Source of the DNA: Melanocharis versteri
Lineage: Eukaryota > Chordata > Aves > Passeriformes > Melanocharitidae
DNA: 64,000 nt
Direction of reading: 5' to 3'
Assembly (NCBI GenBank): GCA_013397845.1
Contig: VZTG01002324.1
Location: 648,271 to 712,270, forward strand
Each line of letters begins with the position of its first letter. Position 1 is the first letter of the stretch. This document shows positions 11,819 to 23,503 of this stretch, one piece after another. The position numbers were made by a program, and so were the translations under genes. The notes beneath the pieces are model-generated. The model was not told where the DNA came from. It saw nothing but the letters and a program-made list of their open reading frames with translations, and did not search any database.

Positions 11819-14136
11819 GGGTCTGGAAGTTAGAGTCAAAAATCTGTTTGAACAGTTTGAAGGATAGCCCAAAACTGCTGTCAGAAATTGGAAAACTGCA
11901 CGTTACTGTCCATGTTTCTACTCACATGGTAGAAATGAGCATGTTGAAATTTACATATATATTGGAATTTCTCAGAGGAATTAATCCCATTCTCAGACAG
12001 CAGTTCAGTTTATTCCTCTACGAACCCTTGTGCAGATCAGCCAAACAATTCGTCTTGTCAAATGATTCAGATTAAACAGATACAACAAGCCCAAGTATGA
12101 CTAGACATGCATTTTAGAGTGATATAAAAATGATAGGTTCTTCCCTTCTCTAATTTTCCCTCTTCCTCCATCATAACATTAAATTAAAGGAATAAGTAGA
12201 GTAGTTCTCAGCCTAATTGACAGCAGTGAGGTAGTGGAAAGATGTTGCCTTTATGTGATATCAGTATTCCTCATCCTCCCTCAGGTTTAGAGATTGGTTG
12301 TGCTAGCTGTACAAACCAGTGAGGGCAAGCAGACCTCGTGGTCTTAAAAGGTGCATTAGGTGGATAGGTAAGAAATAGAGCTCCGACGCTGAAGTAAATA
12401 ATGGAAAGAACTGATATAACTATTAATTATATGTTGTTGGGATTTTTTTTTTCCACTTAGAGGGAGGGTAATGGAGAGTTTAATTAGAAAAAAGAAATAA
12501 GGAAGGCAATTACTGTTCCAGCCCATCACTTCCCTCAACATGATTAACAGCTAGAATTGTGTAGGCCTTAGGGCAGAGTTGAGTCTTGAGTATTTGAAAG
12601 AGATATCATTTTTATAGATCACATCAGGGAAAAAAAAATCACATTTTTAAGTCATATCCTGCACAGATAATACAGTCAAAGAAAAATTACAATATTAGAA
12701 ATTTTTATCAGTTGGAAGAGTATTACATCTGTGAATTCTGTCGCCAGTAAGTCTGGTATCTGCAACCTTAGGGAATATAGGATATTTATGATGAAAACTG
12801 GTGAAAGTTAAAGGCAGCTGAATTTTAGCAAGTGCAAGTAAAGATTATGTTGCAACATTTTCTAAGATGAATGACTAGTATGGGAAGAAAGAAAGTCAAT
12901 GAAGAAAGATGATTTGAAAAAAAATAGCTCGCAGGACTAAAAATTACTGAGAAGTTAATTTTAAATATATTAAAAGAGGAGAGAACATACAATTGTATCA
13001 GAAAGCAGCCACTGAAGTGAGAAAAGTAAAATCCATTTTGGAGAAAGGAAAGCATGACATTCATAAGACAGGGTGAGGTAGATGTCACAGCTGAGAAAAT
13101 AAAAAGGAGTAAAGGGACTGAACGGCCATCTGCATTTTCTTTAGCATCAGAGAAGGTTCTTAAGTCTCAGGTTAGAAACAGAAAGAACTCGTATCAATGA
13201 GGTCTGAACAGAAGCATGAAAACATGAGGTTTAAAGTCAAAGGAAGGCTATGAAACAGTGAAGTATGTTAATCACTGTGAAGTGGTATTCTCTCCCTGTG
13301 TGATAGGGCACTGCAAAACAGGTGAAAATCCAGCAAGGATTACTCAAAGCATGTGGAAGATAGAAAGATAGTAGTGTGTTTGCTTATGTTGTTCCATTTT
13401 CCCCTTCAATTTTTTTTTTTTTTTTCAAGACTGGGGGAGATTTTTCACTATGTGTTCGATGTTGTTAAGGTACCCTTGTGGAAAGCATTCAGTGATTCAG
13501 TGTGTATCGTTCTAGAAGGGCTGCACGCTGTGTTATTGGAAATAAGTTATCCCTGCTTTTAGAGACACAAAATGAGCTGCTAGACTGATTTCTGATGATG
13601 CACAATGGGTCTTCTATGGCTTTCTAGTGAGAGGCAAGGTTCCTTCTTCCACTCACTGGTAGAAGGCAAAAGGAAAAAGGTAAACTGTATCCCAGCTTTT
13701 ACAGGCTTGTTCTAATGTGTCAAAATGTATTTTTAAAGTTTTCTCTGCAGTCATTCTCATTGCTTTCCACATGTTGAAATAATGTCTGTTAAGAACAGTA
13801 TACGTTGTTATTAGTTCCTCATCTAAATGTTACGTGAACAAATTATTATTTTATCTTTCCTTGATGTGCCTAAGAACAACGCAATGACCTTCTTTAAAGT
13901 AATTCCCATGCAGTATTCTAAACACAATTTTAAATAGATGTACAGAGAACAGCCATTTCCTCATATCCAGAAAGTAATAACACTGCTGCCATCCTCTGCT
14001 TTTCATTTATGTACACTTATCTTACACTCCTGCACGTCTCTCCCTGCGTCTGCCTGGGCATGTTTTTGAAGAACAAAAATGGAAAAGTCTGTAACCCGTA
14101 TCAAATATTATTTAATCGCCTAGAAGTAGGTAACAA
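11819..14136. other. non-coding, nothing recognised
   Basis: A+T-rich sequence with a T run at 13410-13426. No frame with a recognisable domain and no known repeat. Confidence 0.55.
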
Positions 14137-14158
14137 TGTGTGTGTGTGTGTGTGTGTG
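14137..14158. repeat. (TG)n microsatellite
   Basis: Eleven TG units without interruption. A second, impure TG-rich patch lies at 14271-14293. Confidence 0.95.
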
Positions 14159-14180
14159 GCCAGTTGCAGAAACGATGTAA

Positions 14181-14746
14181 TTGTCTAGGAGGCTGATAAC
14201 ATGCCAGGGAGCTGGGGATTGTTCCCTTGATGGTATCCAGATGTATTATTTGCAAAACTCCTATCGTGTTTGCATTTGTGTTTGTGTGTGTGCGCACAGC
14301 TGGTTAGTGAAGGGTGCAGGCTGTTACGTGCACACAAAAAAGAGTAATCTAATCTCCCTTCAGAAGATGTTTCTTCACCTTGCTAAACAAGAATACAACT
14401 CACCAGACTTAGCAGAGCTATTTCAGGATATCCTAGAAAGGCACAACAGAATTGTGAGAAAACATAGCTGGCATCTGGAGTGCAGAAGCACGGAGAATGG
14501 CATGCACAGTACCTGCCTCTGCTCTGCTCTGCTGAGTGCTCTGTCTCCCGTATTTGCCTGAGAACTGTAATTGTACACACAGACACTCTCGCTGCCCTCC
14601 CTCTGTTTAGCTCGGAAGCTGAAAGAGAACTATTGATGTGCAGTACCTTATCAAAGAGAAGGATAAAAATATCTCGCTTTTGGCTGAAATGTTTCGTCGT
14701 GAAAACTATCCAGCCTTGGTTCAACCTGATCTTTGCAAAAGATTAG
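14181..14746. other. unexplained cluster of overlapping open frames
   Basis: Plus-strand frames of 126 codons (14181-14561) and 88 codons (14480-14746) overlap a minus-strand frame of 113 codons (14383-14724). Stops are therefore depleted on both strands over about 350 bp. Elsewhere in the window such clusters sit on transposons, but I do not recognise one here. A short CTCTG-type repeat (about 14517-14535) contributes. No protein family is recognisable in any of the three translations. It could be an old transposon, a conserved non-coding block, or chance. Confidence 0.3.
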
Positions 14747-15669
14747 TAATGAGAGATTTCTAGTGTCAGTACAACTTAAAGTGCACACAAAAATGCAATT
14801 TTTGTGGAAGAAATGTGTGGATTTATTTTTATTATTTTACTCTGGCTTCAGTACCAGATGGGAGCAGTGATTGCTGATATATAGTTACTCACCTTTCCAG
14901 TAGATGGTAGTACAGATGTGCTTAAAAGACTATTACATTTGGGGCTGAAACAAACGGTATGTAGACATTTTCAAATACTGAATAAGAAAGAATTTTTAGC
15001 TGTATCAGTTTTAAAACTAAGCCATGTAAAATTGCCATTGGGAAAAAAATGAACATCAGGACCTCTTTGACTTTACAGATCAGTAGGCACTGATCTATAG
15101 CAAGCTACTGAAAGTTTTATTTTGATAGAAACCTTGGTTGAAATGCAAATACACATAATTGAAAAGATCTCTATAAACCATTGACGCAGCTATTTATGTA
15201 GTGTTCTACAGTCTGTGGTGCATGATAGTCCCACTGAATGCAAAAAGCTGTGGCTGTATTAGTTTGTGTTACAAACTGCTTGTATTCAGTTTTTTAACTA
15301 GGCTTGACTTAGCTATTTCGTAGAGACATAGATAAAAATCCTTTGTGTAACCAGCTTTACAGATTTTCCCTCATATATCTGTTATTCCTGTCTGTGCTGA
15401 TTTTGTGAGAAATGACTAAACAAACATATGATAACAAATGCAGTTCATTAATGATTTAATTATAATTTAAAAAATAAGCCATAAAAGATACTTCTTAGAA
15501 TAACAGTTTTACTTGTAGGTTTTCTAAGAGTTATTTTTTACACAATATTTTAACTCTTAGCAAACCGTAATAGAAGAATGACTGAAGAAAAAGGAAGAGG
15601 AATGGTTCACAATTTATCCAGTAACCAAAAGTCAGAATTTATTGAAGCCATTTTAATTGTGAGATAAAC
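14747..15669. other. non-coding, nothing recognised
   Basis: A+T-rich. A small perfect hairpin, agatcagt and actgatct around a 4-base loop, lies at 15077-15096 and is within chance expectation. Confidence 0.55.
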
Positions 15670-15757
15670 TAAAACAAAACCAAACAAACAAACACAAAAA
15701 AACCCACAAAAAACCCACAAAAAAACCAAAAACAAAAACAAACACCAAAAAAAACCC
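15670..15757. repeat. A-rich (CAAA)n-like low-complexity tract
   Basis: Almost only A and C, in units such as caaa, caaac and cccacaaaaa, with no fixed period. The 74-codon minus-strand frame across it (15607-15831) is spurious. Confidence 0.92.
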
Positions 15758-16106
15758 CAGATGTGAAAAAATTGCCAGTTATTAAGTGCATAGATTTCTA
15801 ATTTTTTTTTCCTGACAGGGAATATTAACATTTGATCTGTTAATATCTACAGAATATTTTCATAAGTCATGTCTATACATAAGATCCATGGGCTATTTTT
15901 TCTTGCCGTTATGGTTGCTACTAGTTCATTTCAGAGTTACATACATGTTACTACATACTGCATGTTACTAGATACACTAAACTCTGTGTGGAATAAATCA
16001 CCATGAACTCTCTGAACACTGACATCAGCAACAGTTGATGTTAATCAATATGGCTGTCATAATACCTCCAAAGCCCTAAAGCATTTACATAAAATTCTAA
16101 TTATGA

Positions 16107-16146
16107 GATATATACATACATACATATATATATATGTATATGTATT
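16107..16146. repeat. (TA/CATA)n microsatellite
   Basis: Alternating TA and TACA units with a central run of pure TA. Confidence 0.93.
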
Positions 16147-17648
16147 ACTCTAAACATAACCTTGCAAGAGAGATAGGAAGGAGCATAAAACCATGATTCG
16201 TTTTATTAGTGTTGTATTGTAATGTATTGTAGTGATTGCCACTGAGGAGACTCCTATGCAGGACTTACATTTGAGGGAAAAGCAGGGGGTTCATTTTAAA
16301 TGACACACTCAAAAAATCAAGATTGGTTGCAAGGCAGAAGGCAAGTAATTATGTGGAAGACCATGGATTCTGCTCCGAGAACCAGTTTCCAGCAAAAATA
16401 GTAGAAGTATGGCAATAAGAGCCACTACCTTCTGGATGATGTCAAAAGGGAAATTGTCTTGACAAATGAGGGAGATTTTTAAATGGGAGTTTTCTCTGAC
16501 CTACAATACAAGGAAAGGTTATGCTAATATGTTAAGGCACAGGACTCTGCTAATGGCTGAGCTGTAGATGAGGCAGAGTAGCTCAAGATGAGAGTCAGGT
16601 CTTTGTACTTCTCTCTCCCTGAGTGACTGAGAAACACTCATTATCCTGTCCTAGGTTATCCTATTATAAATGCTCTTAGCTTATTATAAATGTTCTCTGA
16701 TATAAATGTTGCAAACAGTGATCTTGGAGAAGAAAGTGTGAAGTTTCTGGCACGAGGAGGACAAACTACTTCTGTTTTAAAGCTAAGAACAGCAGTTGTC
16801 TTGTTTAAGCCAAATTCTGTTTCATGAACAGTCATCTATCAATCTATGCAATCAGCTATAAATATTTCTATTTTTTCCCCAAAATACATATTTTTCTGAT
16901 TAAAGCTGAATTTGGCCCTGAATTTTTCTACATATACTTCTCCCCAAGAACAGTGAACTGCAAAAATACTAATCTATTTTAAGCACCTTGAAGCCCATTT
17001 CTCTCTTCAGCTAATGAACTATGCAAAGGAGCCTCAGTTGCCTTGGGGAAGCTTGTCAAAACCATCACAAGGAGCCTTTATAAAGCCTAAAGGACATGTA
17101 TCATAATGTATAAAATTTGTCATAGCATATCATTATTACCTTTTGGGAGGCTTGTTACAACAATTATGGATGATTAAGCCATATTAAAAAACAAAAGGCA
17201 GTTCCGTGACCAATAGAACAAAGGAAACTGAGTTTACTATGATTTGGGGTGGGTTTTTTGGTTGTCTAGTTTAGTGTGATAGAAAACAAAGCATTCATTA
17301 AAAATTTTCCTGACATAAAGATATTTATAGGAGACCTCTGCAGGGAGGATTCTTTGCTGTCCAATATTGCATTTATGCAAGATTGTGTAGGTTGTCCGTG
17401 GCTGCAGAACTCGGACCCATGTAATTACTTCTGAGACCTCTACCTTCCACAAATCTTGTTGCAATGAACTGTGCAGAAATTATCAAAAGTTATTGGGGGA
17501 TGCGGGAGACACACAAATGCCTTTAGAAAGGTACATAATTGCAGTCTGATGATAACTGGGGAACAAGGCTGAAGCAGTGCCTGACATTCAGCCTTCCCTA
17601 CTGTGTTTACTGTCCTGATGCTTCCTCTCTCACTTACTTTCATTTCAG
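16147..17648. other. non-coding, minor short repeat
   Basis: A+T-rich. Near 16662-16710 a unit containing tattataaatg occurs twice about 22 bp apart, followed by a partial third (tataaatgtt). No exon or known transposon is recognised. Confidence 0.55.
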
Positions 17649-17816
17649 ACTGAGATTCAGTGTGACCATGATTATGTAGACGAACGCACGCAACTCTCAC
17701 CTGGCAGAAGGATGGAAAGGACACTTCGGCCCAAGGGAGAAACCCATACTCAGCACATAAACTGCAATGTCAAGTACAGGTGTGCCCTTTTCTCTGGTCT
17801 CCACAAGCCTTGCACA
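17649..17816 (+). other. exon-like open segment, unconfirmed
   Basis: A pyrimidine-rich stretch ending in tactttcatttcag precedes a segment that is open for 56 codons exactly, then a donor-like GTAAGC at 17817. Read from the first base after AG, the frame starts TEIQCDHDYVDERTQLSPGR and stays open past the donor to a stop 66 codons in. The length is a multiple of three, so an exon here would be phase-neutral. Base use is less A+T-rich than the surroundings. I recognise no protein family, there is no adjoining exon to support it, and one such event in 64 kb can arise by chance. Confidence 0.15.
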
Positions 17817-20800
17817 GTAAGCAGTGCCAGACTCAACAGGAACAGGTAGACTAGCCTCAGGCAGGCTCTGGAAAGATGAGATTTGAAATCTTTGTCATGA
17901 GGAGGGAACAGCACTCTGGTCCTTAGCTACTCAGCTAATGTGTAAAAAGCATATTAGTTTTGTATCCTGCAGCCAACCTTGCTCAGTATGTTGGCTGTTT
18001 TGAATCTCAAACACAAATGCTTAACTGTCCCTCTGCACTGTGGGTTTCCTTTTGTGTTTTTTGTTGTTATTGTTTTTTAATTGTATCTAAGCCAAAGATA
18101 AATCTGATGTCTGCCTACAGTGTGTTTTGGAGCACCAGGCAGCAATCTCTAAACCCATTGTGACCAAACCAATGGCAATAAAACTCATCAGCACAGCCAT
18201 AATAAGCTGAGACAAAGTACTGAACTAATAGAGCTGTGGTGCTATCGAGATTAACCAGTAGCTGTTGCACAGGAATGCTCTGTACTGCACCGTGTGAAGA
18301 TATTCATAGTAGTTTGCATAACCTTGTATTTCTAGGAGGATTTCCCGGACCCACGTTCCTTGGCACTGTGAGGGACAAGTTTGGTAACAATGGGTAACGC
18401 TCCCGCTTAGCAGAAGAAGCTCTAAGCACCACCACTGCCAGTGGAGACCTTTGTGTCAGCTTTCAGATTCTTGTGTAAACTGGCTAAACTTCAGCTAACC
18501 ATCCATACTGGAACAGATTGCAACTCACATTTTAATTACTTGGATTTTTTTTTTAATTAAATAGAATAAATCAAGATGCTTGCTAAAATTCTGATCACTG
18601 TTGGTAACCCGATGGCGTACATAAATTTGGCTAGATAAGCTTTCACAGTGAAACTTTGAAGAAGACTAGGTTGTCTAGAAATTATCAGTGTAAATTAATT
18701 CTACCTAATAGACACTGCAATTAACTTCTGATATAATTATAGGCCACCTTTTTAACTCTGCCAATTTTTTTGATCTTCAGGAATAACCACACCAGCTAGC
18801 AATCTCTAACACAATGGAATAGCAAATATACAAGCCATGTATCACAAAGAAAATATTTTTAATGTGTTTATGCAAAACAAATCACTGCTCTGCTCCATCT
18901 TTTCTATCCTTTTGTAATGAAAACCATTGCCTACAGTTATTTACTTAAATCACGTCTTTTATTATCCATGTTTTATGCCAAATTTCCTTTTTTGTGATAG
19001 CTATTTATCATAGCAAAAGCAAAACAGAAACACTTCAATGTGGGAGTTTTATAGGAGGAGGCTTTGGTGAAGATGGGATTGATACATCAAAGTCTTATCC
19101 CATGATAACAGATGTATTTAAATATTTACCTTCATTTTTGTCCTCTACAGTTAATACAATATTTCCCTGGCATAAGCTGCTAAATGTATTTTCCCCTTTT
19201 TTATTCTTATTAAAATTGTGATTTGATGATATATTTGTAAAGCTGTGAATAGTTATTAACATTTCCTTTAAAGAAATATTTGAATGGCCAAATTCCAGCT
19301 TGAGTAATTTGATTCTGCCTACTTAAATTGCCCTCACAGTTTCAATTAGATAACTTATTCTTCTGTTCTTTATTCCCTAAAACTTTTCTGCAGCATTGCT
19401 GCCACTATTAAACAGCTACTCAATTTTGCTCCAGAGGTGACTTAACTGATCCCTATATACAAAACAAAATACATAAAACAAACCTAATTTTTTTTTTCTG
19501 TGTGAAAGTTGGTAAATATAAGTTTTATGTTGGGTAAGTATTGTTTTTGAATGCTCATGTTTACGCTCATTTTAAGGGTGATGATATAGAAACCTTTCCC
19601 ACAGTGTCCTATTAAGAGTGCTCTGGAAAGAACAGGAGAATTCATCTTCCATACCTGTTCAGAGTCTTTCCAAGGACTATCGCCAAGAATATTGCCTTTA
19701 AATTGTAGGTGTCTTGCCATATGGTATAAGAATGACCCCACCAAAGAGATAAAAGAACTGTAGAGATAAAGAGATAAAAGAAATATGAGTAACCGAAGAT
19801 GCCTCAGAAAGACAGCCAATATGTATGTCAGGCATACTCTGGAGAACTCCTCCTCACATGCTTTTGGAAATCCTGTCAGGGCCTTTAGAAGGAAATGCAA
19901 CCCCAGATATCTTTAGAAGCCTTTCCCATATACTAGGATCTCAGCCTGAAGCTCTCCAATTGCTACACAGTAACTTTACTGTACCAAGAAAATCCCATTC
20001 TTTCTACATTCGTTAAACCTGTGAGATTCTCTTCCTTGAGGAAAAGGATCAGAAGTAGCAAAGAGCCCCACCTGCATCATTTAAGAGCAGTTTTAGTGGG
20101 GTCCCAGACTGACAGTGTGCAATGCATTAAAGATTTTTTTCCTATCTAGACCTATATTTCTGCTCTTTACAAGGGACCTGTTCAGATTACAGTGGTTACT
20201 ATAACTTCAAGGTAATGTGATGCTGTTGGGAGGTCGTGTGGGAAATCCCTGTGTAACTGCACATCAATAATTAAGCCAAATTTCAGAACAGGCTTTTGGA
20301 TTTAGGCCTTTGTAAATTAAATCCTCCCTCCTTTCTTCATACAAGATTTCTATAGATAAATTTTCAAATAGGCCTAAGACAGGTAGGCCCCAGGCTTATA
20401 AAAGCTATATATAAACTGAAATTATTTCTGGGATCAATTAAAAAGGCATGCTTAAACATAGAACCAGTGAAATTTGAAGGAATATTTAAACATTCATAAA
20501 TTCGAGTGCTACTGTGGCTGAACAGGGCTTCTTCTTTTTTTCACTTCCTCCTATTTCCTGGGATAGATGACATATACTTGGTGAGTACCTTAGGCCTTCC
20601 TCTGGGTTTTTTCTTCTATTCTGTCTTGAAGAAGACAACCTGTACTCCTGGAGAAAGATAAATACTCTTCTGCAATATTTCTTTGTCTTTGAGGGATATG
20701 AGGCTTTTCACTTTTCTTGATGAACTGATGAGGTTTAGAGCATCACCTCAAAGACTTTCTGCACTTTGAGATTTCTCATCTTTTTTGCCTATTTCTTCCA

Positions 20801-21995
20801 AATCCTGCTTTATTTTTTTTCCTAAAGTTTAATCTTCATCCGCATATTTTTCATATCTGTGAATCTTCATTCAGGCCAATCTTTTTCTATATATTCTATT
20901 TCAGATAGTGAATCTCTTCTCTCCCTTTTCCATCCCCATTCTGTGTCCCTTTCGGTTCTTTCTCAGCCCCAGGCTTTTCCCTGCCTCAGCATTAGGGGGA
21001 AAATGCTGCCTACCAATCTCTCCGATTATATTGAGCTGCACTTCAGGATACAGGCCTGAGCATTAGCATTACTTTCTGCCTTCTGCTTGTGCTGAAGGGC
21101 TCAGACAAATGAGATAACAATACTCAACCCTGGATGTTGAGAATAGCATTGCAGAAAATGTCAGGGTTACAGAGTCTTAATGCAATGTAAGAACCTGGAG
21201 CAAATTAAGCCAAGTAAAGGCAGGGCAGTTTATGAATCAGCACAATATCCAACTAGTAGTGCAAATCCAAAACAAAATGAGGAGTTTACTGGAACTGTGT
21301 CAACTACAAAGGATCAATATTTTAAATAAAACTCTTACCAAACCATATCAGGATTCCTCTTAAAAATCAAGGTTGCCACAATACTACTGTAGTCTATGTC
21401 TTCAATAATACAACACTTGTGGCTTTCTATCACTTCCTCTTACCAGAGGGCAAGCAAAGATGGCATTAAACATACCATGGTGTTGTTGCTGCAAAGACTG
21501 ACAGCATCAGTCTCATGTGCCTCATGTTCTGTGTTCCAAAAAATGCTCTGTCATGGATGCGGGCTTTACTTAAAATATCAGATCTTCCCAGCATTTCTTA
21601 AATATTTTTTTTAGTTTCAAAGAAAACATGCTCAAATTCTATAAATTTACCTCATTTCCGCAGTTCAGCCACTATTGTTAGGCAAAAAACTTTTGTCCAT
21701 AAGGAAGAGAATACACTTAGTAAATGTCAGTGCTTAAGAATGGTGGTTTTGGCAGCTGTCTCATTGTGTATCACATTTCCTAAAACATTACCAAAGTAAC
21801 ACAGTGCAGTTAACCCAGCTGAGAAAAACAATGCTGTCATCGAAGGATCTTACTTTTTATGGATATACTTCCTTATAGATCACATCTGCTTAACATGAAT
21901 TTGGAATGGGAATTTTCACAAAGCAGGGTGTGTAAACTATTCTGCCTTTTTTCTTGGCCTCCACAGTTCCACTGTAGTTGAGTTCAGGTCATTGT
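17817..21995. other. non-coding, nothing recognised
   Basis: A+T-rich. A 14-bp direct repeat, aagagataaaagaa, occurs at 19744-19757 and 19769-19782. The 138-codon minus-strand frame at 19484-19900 overlaps it and has a Leu/Phe-rich stretch but no recognisable domain. Confidence 0.5.
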
Positions 21996-21996
21996 A

Positions 21997-22330
21997 TTTG
22001 GTGGTTTAGTGCCAGCAGGCAATTAAAGTCCAAATAAGTCACTCCCCTTTCCCCACCCCTTCTGGTGAGGGAGGGACAAAAGCAGGCACTGTGGTTTGAG
22101 ATAACAATTTACTGAAAGCAAAAAGCAATGGGATAAGGAAGGCACAGTAGCAACAACAGCATTAACAGCACAAGTACACGAAAGAAAAAAGGTGTTTTAC
22201 CCACAAAAAAGGTATTCACCACCTCGCCTTAGTTCCATGTGGCCACCGGGACCAAAACCAAGATGGTGCCTGCTCCCTGTAGGACGTATCCACGTGGCTT
22301 CCCCAGACAGCGACAAGATCTGCACTTTCT
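21997..22330 (-). mobile_element. avian endogenous retrovirus LTR, reverse orientation, probably solo
   Basis: The + strand shows, in reverse-complement order, landmarks of a common avian LTR as I remember it: tggtttagtgccagcaggca (for the usual 'ggtttaacccagccagca'), a tcactcccctttcccc block, ttctggtgagggaggg, then ggtttgagataacaatttac (for 'gggttgagataaagacagtttaa'), and an A-rich aagcaaaaagcaatggg part. Further right, ggccaccgggacc and ccaagatggtgcctgctcc fit variants of the same LTR. Neither gag, pol nor env remnants nor a second LTR are seen nearby. The outer boundary on the right is uncertain, between about 22310 and 22400. A 67-codon frame at 22239-22442 is a by-product. Confidence 0.68.
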
Positions 22331-23450
22331 GGTTAACATAATAAGTGCTGTAATTTTAAAGCCAAGATTACAAAAAAACCACTCTCCACATTGCAGAAAG
22401 ACTCAAACTGAAAAACCTGTACTTTTTTCTGTGTTAAGATAGACACTCAAATGCATTAGTTATTATTGAGCACTGAATAATTATATTTGCATTACGTATT
22501 CAATTTGATTTTTAAAAATGAGAATACTTCAGCACATTTACCATACATTACTTAAGAAACCATTATCTATGGTTTGAAATAATAGAGAAGACTCTAGATC
22601 TTTGTGTATAATTTGCCAATGTATTCTGCATTTTTCTGAAAGCTTATAAAAGAAAACCTTTTCAATTAGAGATTAAAAGGAGAATAGCATTCTACTCATG
22701 GTTGTAAGAAAAAGAAAGGAAATTTCACTTTTTAAAGAAACCGCTCCACAATCATAGTTTATCTATTTACTTACATTTTAATTTTATGATTCTCTGAAGT
22801 GCCAGATATATAAGAAAATGAGCATTGTTACTATTCATATATTTCTACCATGTATCCATTGATAAAAGATGTACAGTTTTTGTATACAAGCACATCACTG
22901 AATGTTAGAAGTAAACAAAACTACTGTTTAATATTCTGAGTTTGGGTCATGGTATTGAAGGTTACACTGACACAGTGTTTGTCACTGTATTTTCTACATT
23001 TAAAATATAAATTTATTTTTAAACTCGCTTTTTTCTCCCACATAGACAAGTTTTATCACACTGATAACAAGAAATATGCAAGTATTGCTCCAAACATATA
23101 TAATTTACAGTTTTAAGACTGACCGCAGTTAAAAGGATCCTAAACATTTCTGAACACGGTTATTTAGGGTGAGGTTCAAATTGTAATTACTGCTGTTCAA
23201 GGCTGTGTTGCCTGTAGTTTTCCACTATGACATATTATTTCTGTCCTGTAGTATTTGGAATTTGGCAGATCACTGTAGCATAATAAGAGCACAGGATAAC
23301 GTAACCTTATTGCCTAGTGACACATGAACTCATGGCACTATATGACATGCAATAGGGAGGCCCAGGCCATGGAATGTAATAATGGACAATATGAAATGTT
23401 TCCTTTACTTAGACATTGTAATTACCATTTTCTAGTTAAGATTTATATGT
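22331..23450. other. non-coding, nothing recognised
   Basis: Strongly A+T-rich. A 15-bp palindrome-like acactg-aca-cagtgt lies near 22964 and is within chance expectation. Confidence 0.55.
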
Positions 23451-23451
23451 T

Positions 23452-23503
23452 GGTGTATATATACATATACACATGCATACATATATATATATATACACAC
23501 ACA
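23452..23503. repeat. (TA)n/(CA)n compound microsatellite
   Basis: TATA and CATA units pass into a pure TA run and then CACACA. The frame reading Tyr-Ile repeats here (23324-23521) is spurious. Confidence 0.94.

Noticed and set aside
11758..12075. 105-codon frame starting MCEYVSDICVCVYV
   Set aside because: Its N-terminal part is the translation of a TG/TA microsatellite.
15077..15096. 8-bp perfect hairpin with 4-base loop
   Set aside because: Many of this size are expected by chance in 64 kb.
19484..19900. 138-codon minus-strand frame with a hydrophobic stretch
   Set aside because: It matches no family I know, lies in A+T-rich DNA and crosses a small direct repeat. Leu/Phe-rich stretches arise easily there.
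23452..23503. Possible CRISPR-like or structured repeat array
   Set aside because: It is a plain dinucleotide microsatellite in vertebrate DNA, with no spacers.
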